From Anthostomella pinea (Eukaryota; Ascomycota; Sordariomycetes; Xylariales; Xylariaceae): a stretch of DNA of 64,000 bases. Positions 23,927 to 34,627 of the stretch are shown here, in pieces. The notes under the pieces are model-generated. The model was not told the origin of the DNA. It was given only the letters and a program-made list of their open reading frames with translations, and did not search any database. Location of the stretch: contig CAUWAG010000018.1 of the NCBI GenBank assembly GCA_963556695.1, forward strand, positions 992,001-1,056,000. The letters run 5' to 3'. How positions within the stretch are numbered: position 1 is the first letter of the stretch; every line of letters starts with the position of its first letter. The position numbers were made by a program, and so were the translations under genes.

Positions 23927-24973
23927 TCACGCGATCTTATAGACCAGTTTCTCCGCATGGACCTTGCCCTCCTGCTGCTCCCTAAACCCATCCGAAATCG
24001 TCTCAATCCCGCCCAACTCCCTGACCCGATTAGGCTTCAGCCTGCCACTAGACAGCAAATCTGGCAGCATAGCCAAGTACTTCTCCCAAAGCGCCTTATC
24101 CTCCGGCGTCGGCCCATTCCCGCAATTGTCAAAGGGGTAGTCCAGCGGGCGCCCGAACACGGTGTAGGCGATGGTGCTCTCGAGCCTGACCTTCTTGTTC
24201 TCGATCTTGTCCCGGACATCGCCGCCCACGGGCAGCAGCGTGACGACGTGGCCGCCCTTCGTCGGCGACATGGCCCGCGCCATCGCCTCGATGGTGCCCT
24301 TCTCGGCGATGCAGTCGAAGGCGTGCTCCAGGCCGTCGTGCGACAGCTTGCGCACCTGCGACGGCCAGTCGGCATCCTTGTAGTCCACGGTCGCGTCGGC
24401 GCCGAGCGACTTCAGCAGCTCGTGGTTGGCCTTGGAGCCGGTCGCGATGACGAATGCGCCGGACAACTTGCCCAGCTGCACCGCGTACTTGCCCACGCTC
24501 GACGTGCCGCCATTAACCAAAAACGGGAACGCGGTCTTGGCCGGCTTGCTGGGCTCCGGCGTCTTCAGCCGGCCGACCATAGCCTGGACCGCGGTGGCGA
24601 AGGCCAGGGGCACGACGGCGGCGTCCTGGAACGATGTCTTGTCCGGGATCGGATACACCAGGCTGGCTTCGACGACAAGGTACTCGGCGAACGCGCCTCG
24701 GGGCGGCTCGGATGATTGGCCATGGACCCAGCCGGCCACGCGCTGACCGTTGCGCCAGTGTGAGCCGTTGTTGTCCTCTACCGTGCCCGCGAAGTCGCAG
24801 CCGACGGTACGTCCTGCCGGTGCCGACATCACGCCTTTCCAATCCGTGGGGTTTTGCGCGACATAGTGTACCTTGACCAGGATCTCGCCCTCGCCTGGCT
24901 TCGGCACATCTATTTCTTGGACCTTGGCAGTTTTGTCTCCGACTGTGACCAAAGCTTTCATTTTCGACGCCAT
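23927..24973 (-). CDS. Medium-chain dehydrogenase/reductase, enoyl-reductase-like
   Basis: Single exon, 348 aa, starting at ATG 24973. MDR fold: N-terminal GroES-like domain (KALVTVGDK, VKVHYVAQNPTDWKGVM, VGCDFAGTVE, GQRVAGWVHG), then a Rossmann domain with the nucleotide motif NGGTSSVGKYAVQLGKLSG at residues 154-172. DAAVVPLAFATAVQAM precedes it. The zinc ligands of alcohol dehydrogenases are absent, so it belongs to the zinc-independent group that includes fungal trans-enoyl reductases and quinone oxidoreductases. No polyketide synthase is in the window, so a role in secondary metabolism cannot be claimed; a detoxifying reductase is as likely. NADP(H) use is inferred. The stop lies about 250 bp from the MITE-like element. 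Confidence 0.85.
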   Translation of the reverse strand: MASKMKALVTVGDKTAKVQEIDVPKPGEGEILVKVHYVAQNPTDWKGVMSAPAGRTVGCDFAGTVEDNNGSHWRNGQRVAGWVHGQSSEPPRGAFAEYLVVEASLVYPIPDKTSFQDAAVVPLAFATAVQAMVGRLKTPEPSKPAKTAFPFLVNGGTSSVGKYAVQLGKLSGAFVIATGSKANHELLKSLGADATVDYKDADWPSQVRKLSHDGLEHAFDCIAEKGTIEAMARAMSPTKGGHVVTLLPVGGDVRDKIENKKVRLESTIAYTVFGRPLDYPFDNCGNGPTPEDKALWEKYLAMLPDLLSSGRLKPNRVRELGGIETISDGFREQQEGKVHAEKLVYKIA

Positions 24974-26267
24974 TTTGAGTGAATTTGGTGAGTACTTAGT
25001 ATGTAGCTGAGCCGTCTTTGAATTGACGAGTTGCTGAGGATTTGGGGTTTGAAGCCATCAGGAAAATTCGCTCGGTTTACTTTTGCTGTGGGGCGTTTGA
25101 GAAGGTTTCTACTATGACGACGATGAAATGGAGTATACGTCAGAGGTGTGGCCACTTATCCCCTTGAAAATTTAACGCGATTTATAATGACTTTGTATGC
25201 ATAGATAATCGAATGACTAAATTCCTCGTCCTCCTGCGGGCAATTGGAAAGACGAGAGAAGTCGAATAAATCCATGAGCGGCTGCACGAAGACTGCAGTA
25301 TCAGCCATTGTCTGGAATCAAATAAGCAGGGCTGTGGCATGCTGATTGTGTCATAACTAGTGTCAACCACGACCTACTAAGCTGTATGTATGGTTGGTCA
25401 CATATAGATCAGTGTCTTGACCATTGATGAAGCTGATGCCCGTACATAGTGAGGGTCAAGGGCGACCGCATCCTTCACGTCTAGAACATTCAATGCCTCA
25501 AGGCACCAGGGTTCCCTTCCCTCATACTCGTGCAGGCCCTGTTCAACTACCAACTTATCAAAGGATGCGCACCTAACGAGCTGACGAGCAGCTGGAGTGG
25601 GATCCGGCAAGTTGGTACTCCACAAGCTTGCGCGGGATCATTAAGGAGTAGGGCTGCATGATGGAGCCGATGTCTGCCCTCTGGGCACAACTCTCAATGT
25701 CACAAGTGTATAGCTCGAGCTCGCGCCTTCGTGAATGATAGGGCATTGGGGTTGAGTCGAGGATGAGACAAAGGGTATATGAGCCAGAAACCATATTCGT
25801 CCAAGAGGAAACGCAGACAACAAAGGGACGAGACTGTATCTGTTGGTGAGCGGGCACTTTTCACAGCCCAGGTGCCCCACAGATTTGACGATGTGCGGCC
25901 CTTCCGGCCTCTCAGTCTCCTCTATGTGTCATGGGAGGCATCGCATGAATTCCCAACGGGCGTGGTAATAATCATATTTCGGTATTCGAAGTGCTCTGAC
26001 CGTGATGAAGTCACAGAGCCATCCAGTGCTTTCCGTTCCCGCAAACGCCTGATGAAAATCACCCTCTAATCATGCACTTTCCTATCCATCCTTTTATCCA
26101 ACATTTCCGTGTTGTTTCCTAGCAATGTTACGACCATCTACGACTCCTTCGCGTAAGGGGGTATCGTGCATTTAGGTCGCCGGCGCCTGATTCACCCATC
26201 TGTTGGAAGTTCACCCGGTCTGTTCTCCAAACCTGTCAGATGTGATGCTCGCCGGAAGGCATCGGGT
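24974..26267. other. Intergenic, no gene recognised
   Basis: 1.3 kb between the I9 inhibitor stop and the MDR start. Short open frames on both strands show no domain or signal peptide. The part next to 24973 is the presumed promoter of the MDR gene. Confidence 0.45.
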
Positions 26268-26632
26268 CTAGTGCGCGTTGTTCGTCTGGATCTCGGCCAT
26301 CTGGTCCATCTCGATGGCCCCTTTGTACTGCGCGCTCCACGTCTTTACGCTATCGATGATCGTCTGCGGGGCCCTGGCGGCGAAACCCCTGAAAACAGGT
26401 GTGTCAGCGCTGCCCTGAGCGGAGAGTGGAGGGAAACGAGGAGTGCCTACTTGATCAACTTGTATTCATGTGTTATCTTGCCTCCGGCCTCCCGGATGTC
26501 ATCCATCGCTTGCTTGACAATGTCCTGCTGCGTTCCCTTGGGGAAGGTGACGATGACTGCTTTCTGCACATCGAGAGCGAAGGCGCCCTGGGCGGCAGCG
26601 AGGACTGCGATGACGGTGGGTAGGAATCGCAT
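26268..26632 (-). CDS. Small secreted peptidase inhibitor I9 (propeptide-like) protein
   Basis: Two exons, 26632-26451 and 26388-26268, joined over a 62-nt intron (GTAGGC to TTTCAG) in frame; 100 aa. Residues 1-19 (MRFLPTVIAVLAAAQGAFA) are a signal peptide. The rest fits the inhibitor I9 / subtilisin propeptide fold: QKAVIVTFPKGTQQDIVKQA, GGKITHEYKLIKGFAA, APQTIIDSVKTW and KGAIEMDQMAEIQ. The cytosolic relative is the yeast proteinase B inhibitor Pbi2; this one carries an export signal, so its target would be an extracellular or vacuolar serine protease. No Cys is present. Function is inferred by fold. It is in tandem with the MDR gene but 1.3 kb away. Confidence 0.8.
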
Positions 26633-27549
26633 CTTGTCGGTGGTGGGTGACGTAGTCGTTTCTTTTGGCTAGCGGCACTATATAGGTACTGTAGGAGTGA
26701 TGAAGCTGAATCGTGGGTCCTGATAATGGGTGGTAGTAGAGAACAAGTCTGTCCCAAGAAGGCTGGGGTTTGTTGGGGAGAAGAATGCGATGCTGGTGGT
26801 TTCAAAGTTGAAGAAACAATTGGCAAGTTGGGTGAATAATGAATGACCGAGTGACGAAGGTTAGGCCAAGCACCCGTGCTCAACAGATGGAAACTCTGGG
26901 CGGTCGCTGGCGGTTTGACCTGCGTGTCGATCACAAACAGGCTGGCCAGTGGCGGGGCGGGGGCATCGCTTTCCCTTTCCCACCGAAAGGGTCCTTCCGT
27001 CTGGGGAAACCCGGACATCCCAGATTCGGCTGGAATTCCATTTACGTTCGGCTAGTAGCTCACCCTTTCTGCATATCATCACGTGATTGATTACTAGTCA
27101 GCAGACCAACCACTCAAGCCACTGTTCATCCCCAGACACAACCACTTGCTCGCAGACGGTCATAGAGAGCCTTCCTCATTCTTTCAAAGCCATGTCGATT
27201 TGCTGAAGATCAATGATATCATCTCGCCGGGTGACTTTACGAATCATAAGCAGTGATGAAGCGATATGGTCTCATTGGGCCATGAGCCGCTACTACTAGG
27301 TACCGTGAAACCTTCCGACCTTCCAGCCCTCCAGAAAGCGAGGATGCCCTACAGACAGCTTTACTCGGGGTCCCTGGCTTGACAGCCCTTCATATTCTCA
27401 ACGAAGGCCTAAGTTCAGGTGAGTTGCAAGGTTCTTTGAGCAACAAAGTAGGTCAAAGGTAGGATTCCCTCATCCTAATCAAGTCGCTGGTCCATCGTTG
27501 TTTAATAATCACGCCCGAACGACTTGAAGGTCTTCCTTCCTGTGTCAAC
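26633..27549. promoter_or_regulatory. Divergent intergenic region, I9 inhibitor and kinase relic
   Basis: 0.9 kb with no gene seen. Both flanking genes start here and run outward. A TATA-like TATATAG lies near 26680, about 50 bases upstream of the inhibitor start. Confidence 0.4.
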
Positions 27550-28925
27550 ATGTCGTACAGTACTCCCCCATCCCCAGTATCCGAAGACAAGCCGCAATGG
27601 CAGCCGCGGTACTACCAGAATGGGCCAAACAAGGACTTCGCTGAAGACATTGAACAATATAAGAAGGGCGGATTCCACCCCGTTCACGTTGACGAGATGC
27701 AGGTGGATAGGTTCGAGGTAGTTCATAAGCTCGGATATGGTAGAATCGGGACAGTCTGGCTCTGTATGGACCATACAAAAAGGAAGTGGTGCGCCGTCAA
27801 AGTCCTGGCAGCTGATTACTCCTCTGACCAGTGCCCGGATCTTCGAGCCATGGAGCTCTTCAGAGACAGGATGGTGCTATTATCCCCGACGAGCACTTTT
27901 GGATCGATGGACCGAATGGCCGACATCTATGCTTGGTGCTGCCTGTTCTGGGCATGACAGTGACGAGCTGGAAGGAGATACACCATGTGAGAGAACATGA
28001 GCTGATCAAAGACGTTTGCCACTAGGTTGCCAAAGGGATGGAGTTTCTGCATGGCAAGGGAATCTGCTACGGTGACTTCCGGCCGTCAAACATCCTGATG
28101 AAAGTCAAGGATCTGAGCCATTTGACCCAGGAAGACATGTTGGAGATCCTCGGAATTCCACAAGCCGACGACATCACGACACACTTGGGCGAAGACCCTG
28201 GCCCGGAAGCTCCAGAGTATGTAGTGCCCCCAGCCTCGATGGAAGGCCTGCGAAAGGCCGGCCTTATAACCAATGAAATTGCCATCGTGGACTTTGGCGA
28301 GTCCTACGAGCCGCCCAATATCCCAGACTTCCTCGGGATCCCTGCTGAGTACTCTGCGCCAGAGGTCAGCTTCGGGGGCAAATCTCGATTTGCGAGCGAT
28401 GTCTGGGCACTAGCATGCACCATCCTCGAGATGTACAATTCATTGACGTTTGGAGGAGACCTGTGGTCCACGGCATATGGGTTAGAGCTGTACATTGGCC
28501 CCTTACCGGAAGGACTTCGTCAAGCCTAGCAGCAGAAGATGTCCGAGTACCAGAGGCGACAGTACAAACTTGAGAAGTCTGGAACTAAGCGGGAGAAACC
28601 CGATGTTACAGCTATCGTGGCTGGAGGTGAGCTTCAACCAGGAACTGCGTCGCTGGCTGAAATCGAGAGAGAAAGACAGGATATTATCGGGGACTTTGGG
28701 TTTGCAGATTCCTTGGCCGCATTCGTCGGCCAAGAGAGGAAACTGTTCTATCTACCCGAAGGCGAAGAGCGACTTTGCCAGTCGATCATGTACAGCATGC
28801 CTCCAGAGGAAGCATTGGCTCTTGCCGAGCTCGTTCGAATGGTGTTCCGATACGATATGACCGAGAGAGCTAGCGCTACTGACGTTGCGAACCATCGCTG
28901 GTTCCAAAGGGGTGCGAGTCCGTGA
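27550..28925 (+). pseudogene. SRPK-like protein kinase gene, disrupted
   Basis: The frame from ATG 27550 shows YKKGGFHPVHVDE and the glycine loop LGYGRIGTVWLCMD followed by CAVKVLAAD (the Lys of subdomain II), as in fungal SRPK-type kinases. Near 27870 the reading shifts one frame: ELFRD continues as DGAIIPDEHFWIDGPNGRH only in the next frame, consistent with loss of one G. In that frame TAG at 28023-28025 interrupts LIKDVCH and VAKGMEFLHGKG, then catalytic-loop-like YGDFRPSNIL, VDFGES (DFG) and YSAPEV follow. A second TAG at 28527-28529 stands between LPEGLRQA and QQKMSEY; the rest is open to 28925 (ASATDVANHRWF, subdomain XI). The catalytic HRD is YGD here. The first TAG fits CAG to TAG and the second TGG to TAG. 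Without repair no complete kinase can be made. Confidence 0.8.
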
Positions 28926-29430
28926 CGGGTGTTGGGATATCCACAATCACTGAGTCTACGACTACAGGCAGATGAGAGTGTTTACCATGTGTTTCGGACT
29001 ATCGCCAATTTCAGAACCAGGCTCAGCCTACTTAGGAGGGGGAACTCGCATCGAATCTGAGGGACAAGATAGCATGCACAGGAGACATGGTAGTGTCTTA
29101 TATTGAACCCTGGGAAGCGCTCGAGATAGGTGTCGGATGCATGAGAAAAGGAGATCGATTGCGGTATTAATCTGCCGAGCTGCTCAGCTTCCCTTGCCCT
29201 TTCTGGCTCCTCGCGCCATGACAGGTCCTGGTCCTCAGCCCAGAAGGCACCATCAACCTAAAGCCCAAATGCCGCCCTCTGCTCTCCCTCCCGCACGGTC
29301 CACGACTCTTTGTTCGTTTCAACAGGAGAAAAACTCCATCCCACGACTAGGCCGCAGACGTAGGACAGACATAAGCAGGAGGCGAAGTGGACGTGCCACA
29401 CGGAGTGAAGCAGCTGTTTGATTTATCTGG
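28926..29430. other. Intergenic, no gene seen
   Basis: About 500 bases between the kinase relic and the stop of the small secreted protein gene. Nothing recognisable. Confidence 0.45.
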
Positions 29431-29661
29431 TCAGCTGGACTCTGAATGACACTGGGTATCAGGAAAGGAACCATACTTGGTGACGAAGGTCATCGAGCCG
29501 GCGCACTCTGTGTAGGAGTACCAGCAGTCGGTCGTGGTGCAGTTCGCGGCTGCAGTTGGGGCATCCATTCGGACAGGCGCGGCGGTGACCACGGGAGCGG
29601 GTCCGGGCAGGGCGGCCGCCAGAGTGACTAGAGCCGCTGTGCAGAAAATCGTGAACATCAT
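29431..29661 (-). CDS. Small secreted cysteine-containing protein
   Basis: Single exon, 76 aa, from ATG 29661 (a second ATG follows directly). Residues 1-18 are a hydrophobic signal peptide (MMFTIFCTAALVTLAAAL), followed by a Pro/Ala-rich stretch. The mature part has four Cys (41, 46, 53, 71), enough for two disulfides, and the segment CWYSYTECAGSMTF. No known family was recognised. Size, signal and Cys content are those of effector-like or cell-wall proteins in filamentous fungi, but nothing shows such a role. It sits between two disrupted genes. Confidence 0.6.
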   Translation of the reverse strand: MMFTIFCTAALVTLAAALPGPAPVVTAAPVRMDAPTAAANCTTTDCWYSYTECAGSMTFVTKYGSFPDTQCHSESS

Positions 29662-30333
29662 CGTGTATGAAGTTGATGGAGGAATATCGGGAGCGATTGA
29701 GGTAGTAAGTCAGTCGGGTGGTGCTGTGTTTGTGTCGTGAAACGTAGAGTAGAGTGTCTGGCGGTACTGGCAGGTTTGACCATCAGACTCGCTGGCTCTA
29801 CGTTCCTACTACTTGATCATATAGATATTTCTCTCAACATCCCAAGTATCTGGGAAGGGCATTGTACCATTCATCATCCCTGGCCATCCTACTGGGTTTG
29901 CTCATGTGCTGTATGATCACATGCCCATGCGCGGTGAATGATTAGATTGACTGGCCAATCAGAGCCTCCCCAACGTCAGTTGGTTGTTGCCCCTGAGCTA
30001 TCTACCCCTGAAGCGGTGAATCACCGCACAAACATCCATATCATTCCCTTACTTCGTGACTCGTGCACCACCTGCGTTTCCGCAAGTAGGCATGAGAGAC
30101 TCCGTCACCTGGGCATCAAACAAAGAGATAGGAGATGTTGAAATACAGTCGTACCCTGGCTATCATCCCGAACCTGTTGAGAACATCTATCTTGGCCCCG
30201 AATCCTGACCCAGCATTCCCTGATTCTGAGGAACGACCGCACTTGGATTCTGGTCCGAGAAAGGGATCTGCGCGCCCTGTTGCGCACTTTGGGCCCCTGA
30301 TGGCGCAAAGGACACCTGTGATTGCTGTGAGAG
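29662..30333. other. Intergenic, no gene seen
   Basis: About 670 bases. Contains the promoter side of the small secreted protein gene and the 3' flank of the AAA ATPase relic. No further feature was recognised. Confidence 0.45.
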
Positions 30334-33300
30334 CTAGCCCGCGCCGTCTAGCGCATACATTGGAGCGCCCTGAAACTGCTCATGTGCCTCAGGGAGAATA
30401 CCGTAAGCATTATGGACGCTTGGCTGGGCCATCTGATTTTGTCCGCCAGTATTCATGTTGTACGTATGTCCAGGGTGAAGAGGGGGGTTTCCTGGCTGCA
30501 TCTGATTGTACATGGCGGTCTGGGGAATCTGGCCCGTTGCTTGGTTCGATTGCATACCGCCGCTGGCCTGGGTCTGAGGAGCGACTGGGGTGTATTGTCC
30601 CCGCGTCTGTGATGGCTGCGCCGGACTATATATGGTTGTCTGGGGAATATGGGGCCCTGGATGGTTCAACTGAGTACCGCCACCCACTTGGGTTTGGGGA
30701 ATACCCGGCGTGTATCGTCCCTGGATCTGAGTAGGCATGTACCCTTGAGCGCCGCCTTGAGCCGGTGGTATTGGTTGAGGCTGATTATATGCTACGCTCT
30801 GGCCGGGCATCTGTTGTTGCTGCCAGCTGGGCTGTTGTGGTCTTTGCCGATGCGAGTATGGTTGATAAGCACCTGTTCCCTGACCGGCACCCAATGGGGC
30901 ACCGCCATAAGGGGCGTTTTCGTGATCCAATTCAGACTGTCTGAACATATTAAAGCGCTCGCTCCGTTGATGGGACAGGAATGCGTCCTTGCCACCGCGG
31001 GTTTTGGACATGTACCCATCGAACAGCGTCATTGTCTTTGCAACAGTCTCTGGATGTGCCGGCATCAACTGAGGTGGCAGTTCTTTCCTGCTGGGATCGC
31101 TCTCGGTCTTGTTATCGTACCAGGCCAGAGAGGCTGCGATGTTGACTGCGTTGCGGATCTGGCGCCCGTTCCATCGTCCCTGGCCGTTGTTTGCAGTGTG
31201 CTTATCCCAGCGGTCCACTGCGAATTGGCAGATCTCGTCTTCCCAGACAACGAGCTGCTTTTGCTCGGTGGCCTTGGAGAGTTTCTCCTCAATGGCTCTC
31301 AAGCGGGAGAGGTGCATTTTCATGATGTCGTGGGTCTGGGAGCGGTCCAGTGCGGGATAATGCAACGATAGATGGACTCGAGATTTGAATGCTTCATCTA
31401 GAGTCCCTACTCGATTCGTCGGGAGGAAGAGGATACCGTTGTAGTATTCCAGCACCCTTGAAACTGTTAGCTATTTTGGTGCGCACGTCACAGTATACCA
31501 TCGCTCTGGGTGACTGACCGAACGAACACGGAAACCAGGGCGTTTCTTTCGAGATTATTCTCTCGCTGTGAGAGAAACACATCGGCTTCATCAAGTAACC
31601 TGTGGAAAGTCAGTGGTGCCCATGTCGATCCTTCCGTTCGCTTCATTCCTGGGTTGCGTACTTACAGAACACAGTTCCATAGATGCGCAAGCCGGAAGAC
31701 CTCACTGAGGGAGCTCTCAACGCTTCGAGGCGTGAATCCCAAGTCACCACACGTGATAAAGAAAAGAGGCTTTTCATGCCATACGGCAAGCGCTTCTGCT
31801 GTAGTAGTCTTGCCAACTCCTGGAGCTCCGTGCAAAGAATCACCAGACCTCAACCTTTGCCTCGAATGAAGTCTTGGTCAAGAAGATCAGCGAATCCGGG
31901 CAGATTCTCCAACTCCTTTCTTTGGAAATGGGATGAAACAACAGTCTTTATGATCCTTACGTGACTGGGATCGATTTTCAAGTTTTCGAACGAGGTTGTG
32001 TTCGATTGAAGCTGCTGTAAATATCGCAGGTCCGCCTTGAAGAACTTGCGCTCTCTCAGGGTATACTGCGTGTATGTTAACATCCTGTCTTTAAAACCGT
32101 ACGGCAAATTTCTAGATGAAGGAAAGGGAACAACAAAGCTTGTTCTCGAAACCAAGGCTTAGGGCCTTGTGACGGGATGTTTCTATACGTACCGCAACTA
32201 CCCGCCGGGGCAACAGCACACGGAGGTCTTCGGGGAGCTCTGGAGAAGCCTTATCCTTGTAGAGAAGACTATGTTGTTCCTTGTATCGTGTATCTTCAAT
32301 GTGCGTAAGGCCATCTTCAGCCTGGACACGATCCGGTATGTAACCGACCCTCTTAGTACGCTTCTCATCTGACCAATGCACGATTTCTATCAAGTCTTGA
32401 CATGCATACCATAAATTAACGGTTCCGCGTAAAAGGCTTTGTGGCGTCCACGATATGTTCGCTCTATACGCTTCTTTGAAGTCGACAATCACATTGCTCT
32501 CGACAAAGATAGGATAGCTCTTTCCCGGGTCTTGGTCTGGTGGAAGCGGAGGGTCGACAAAGGGCGGGACTGATCCCCTGGGCCGTGATGGCCCAATTGG
32601 CTGGGTTGGAGGGCCTACCTGTCTACCTGAATATAAGCTACCACGGAGTGTCGAGGTTGAAAACCTAGCCCAGTCCACCCGAGAAACGTTACTTCCTGAA
32701 AAGGCCCCGCTTGGGACATAACACATTTCACCCCGAATTGGCAGGAAACGACAGGGAACTGAGAAGTGGAGCTAGACGAGACTTGAATCGACTGACATGT
32801 AAGCCTCCGGATTTGACCCATCAAAAGGCCGACGACGATAGCTGTACCCGTTGCCTGTGTATGAGTAACTGATTGTCGGACCGCAATAGGCCATGTGTTT
32901 TGCCTTCACAGCATCCTGAAACTGCCGTCCTTTGGAAGTTGCAACCTCAATGAGCTTTTCACTGTCCACATGATAGTGTAGTGGGTATGCTCCCAAAGAG
33001 GTGACGTCGCGCAATCCTTCGAAAGTGGGAAAGGTCAAGATAGTCTCCAGTGGGATGTACCCATCCCCGTCAAAGTCAACGGAGTGGATCCATAGATAGA
33101 AGAAGCGGCGAATTGTCATAGGCTTTGTTCTTCGCGTCTTGCACGGGACAAGTGTGCCCTCACCAGTTGCATCAGGCCTCGCCCGCGCCTGTACCTTGAA
33201 GATCTCTTGTCTCGACTCTCCGAGCCCGCTATTCTCAGACCGATTGCTGATAGGATAGTAAACGAGCTGACCCGGCCTGAAGAGATACTAAAGATCTTGG

Positions 33301-33933
33301 TATCGTACTTTAAGTCCGTCCGATTCGGCGGGATTGTCGAACATCTGACTTTGAGGAACCACGCGTTCTCGACAAACTCAACGTAGCACCGGAGTTCCAG
33401 AAGAGTATGGTAGTTCTGTCAGAGAACCTTCTCGAGGATGTCTCTCCGGACTTTGCTTACATGAGGTTGACCTTTCGGTCTTGGCTTGGATGTATCCGGG
33501 GGCGCAATGGCAGCCGCAGATGAAGGCTTGATGTCTGCTTGTTCAGTACTGTCTTCCGCCTCGTGCTGCTCGTCAACGCCGTCGGCAAGTCGTGCAATTG
33601 ATTCTGCCACTGTCAAGAGCTTCGTGGCTGTGTCATTGTCCGACAGGGCTGCGAACTGCGTCTCCAATTCTTGTAGCTTTTCTTTCATATTGGCATGTGC
33701 AAAGAGAAAATTGGCTCCTGCCGGACTTGCTCCTCAAGATCCGAGCCGGCGACCAAGACTTCAATGCAGTATTTATTTTCTGCCTCCGTGTAGCGGTTCT
33801 TGAAGTGTTCAAAGTCCACATCGCGGACCTCTGGAATAGTGTGCTCATCGTAGCCGAGTCGGTAGTCATCGCCAGAGAAAGATTTCCCCCGTGCCTGAGC
33901 TCTCATATTCATCCTGACTTTGTATTCTCTCAA
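30334..33933 (-). pseudogene. Fungal AAA ATPase with DUF7025-like N-terminal region, multiply disrupted
   Basis: Order on the minus strand: N-terminal VDFEHFKNRYTEAENKYCIE; coiled KEKLQELETQFAAL; DUF7025-like part (ELRCYVEFVE, YLFRPGQLVYYP, YLWIHSVDFDGDGYIPLE, LGAYPLHYH, VESNVIVDFKEAYRAN, LIEIVHWSDE, LPRRVVA); then the AAA core with Walker A GAPGVGKTTTAEA, Walker B CVLLLDEADVFLSQRENN, GILFLPTNRVGTLDEAFKSR, and a long Gln/Pro/Gly tail. Introns of the C-terminal half keep good junctions (for example V-L split by GTAAGT before LLDEAD). Visible lesions: frame shift near 33690; TGA 33419-33421; shift near 33375; TAG 33288-33290 where DLWYLF would be expected; TGA 31850-31852 inside GKG-GLVIL; shift near 31840 just before Walker A. 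With six lesions the gene is dead. The tail contains two imperfect copies of a repeat of about 39 residues (YTP, PQTQ, GG, IPQT). Such ATPases are abundant and of unclear function in ascomycetes. Confidence 0.8.
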
Positions 33934-34627
33934 TTCGACGCTCTAGGCTTTCTAGGCGAGCTTCCAAGGAGGGTTCTGGGAGGTACGAAGAATCATGGAT
34001 CTCCTTGGACTCCTCGTTCGGTTCAGGATTCCGGACAGAGCCTCGATTACACGTCGACTGCGCACCCTACATCGAACCTTGCGTCTTTTGATTAGAGTGT
34101 TTACTAGAGGAACGCCGTCTCTCAAAGGGGCACAAATCTCGTGTACTGGAGGCCGGGATTTCCTGATAAGAGACGGCGACGCAGTATCAAATGATGCGCA
34201 ATCCTAGGCTAGCATATGCTCTTTCCTCGTTGTGCAGACTCTGACCCGGCCGTTCCTAACGGCATCTTCGACCATGTAGCCTTGGGAGCATCGATGGACT
34301 TGGAATAGGGGCTAAAGACTTCCAGGAATAGGGGCTAGAAAGCCTTAAAGCCACAAAAGCTTTAGAGGCTCAACCCCCACTACTAAGCTCGGGCCCACTA
34401 AGCTCGATGTCAACTGCTACCCCACATCCGAAATACGTCCAAAATCCAAGGTCATCCATCATCCATCCACAATTCGCCCATTGGGTATCATCGCCAACAA
34501 CCTCACCTCACTCCCCCCTCGGCTCTTAGCCAGTCTCCAGACCGACAACACCACCACGAACCCGCGTAGCGAGGCGAGCCAGCACACAACAAGTACCCAA
34601 CCAACACACCCACATCCACCATCCACA
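33934..34627. promoter_or_regulatory. Intergenic region upstream of SEC65
   Basis: About 690 bases between the start side of the AAA relic and SEC65. Contains the inverted repeat at 34113-34178, a near-tandem duplication of GGAATAGGGGCTA (about 34302 and 34324) and of CCACTAAGCTCG (about 34390-34410). The last 60 bases before 34628 are A/C-rich, as usual for a fungal leader. Confidence 0.4.
34113..34178. repeat. Short inverted repeat (10-bp arms)
   Basis: CGCCGTCTCT at 34113-34122 and its exact reverse complement AGAGACGGCG at 34169-34178 enclose 46 bases. The same 10-mer, with a similar left flank (TTAGAG and a little later AGAGG), appears at 3262-3271. It may be a short foldback repeat present in several copies. 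Confidence 0.45.

Noticed and set aside
14682..28529. Recoding of TAG as an amino acid, suggested by in-frame TAG in HET and kinase genes
   Set aside because: RPN8 and the I9 inhibitor end with TAG at the expected protein ends, and the same broken genes also carry frameshifts and TGA or TAA stops elsewhere.
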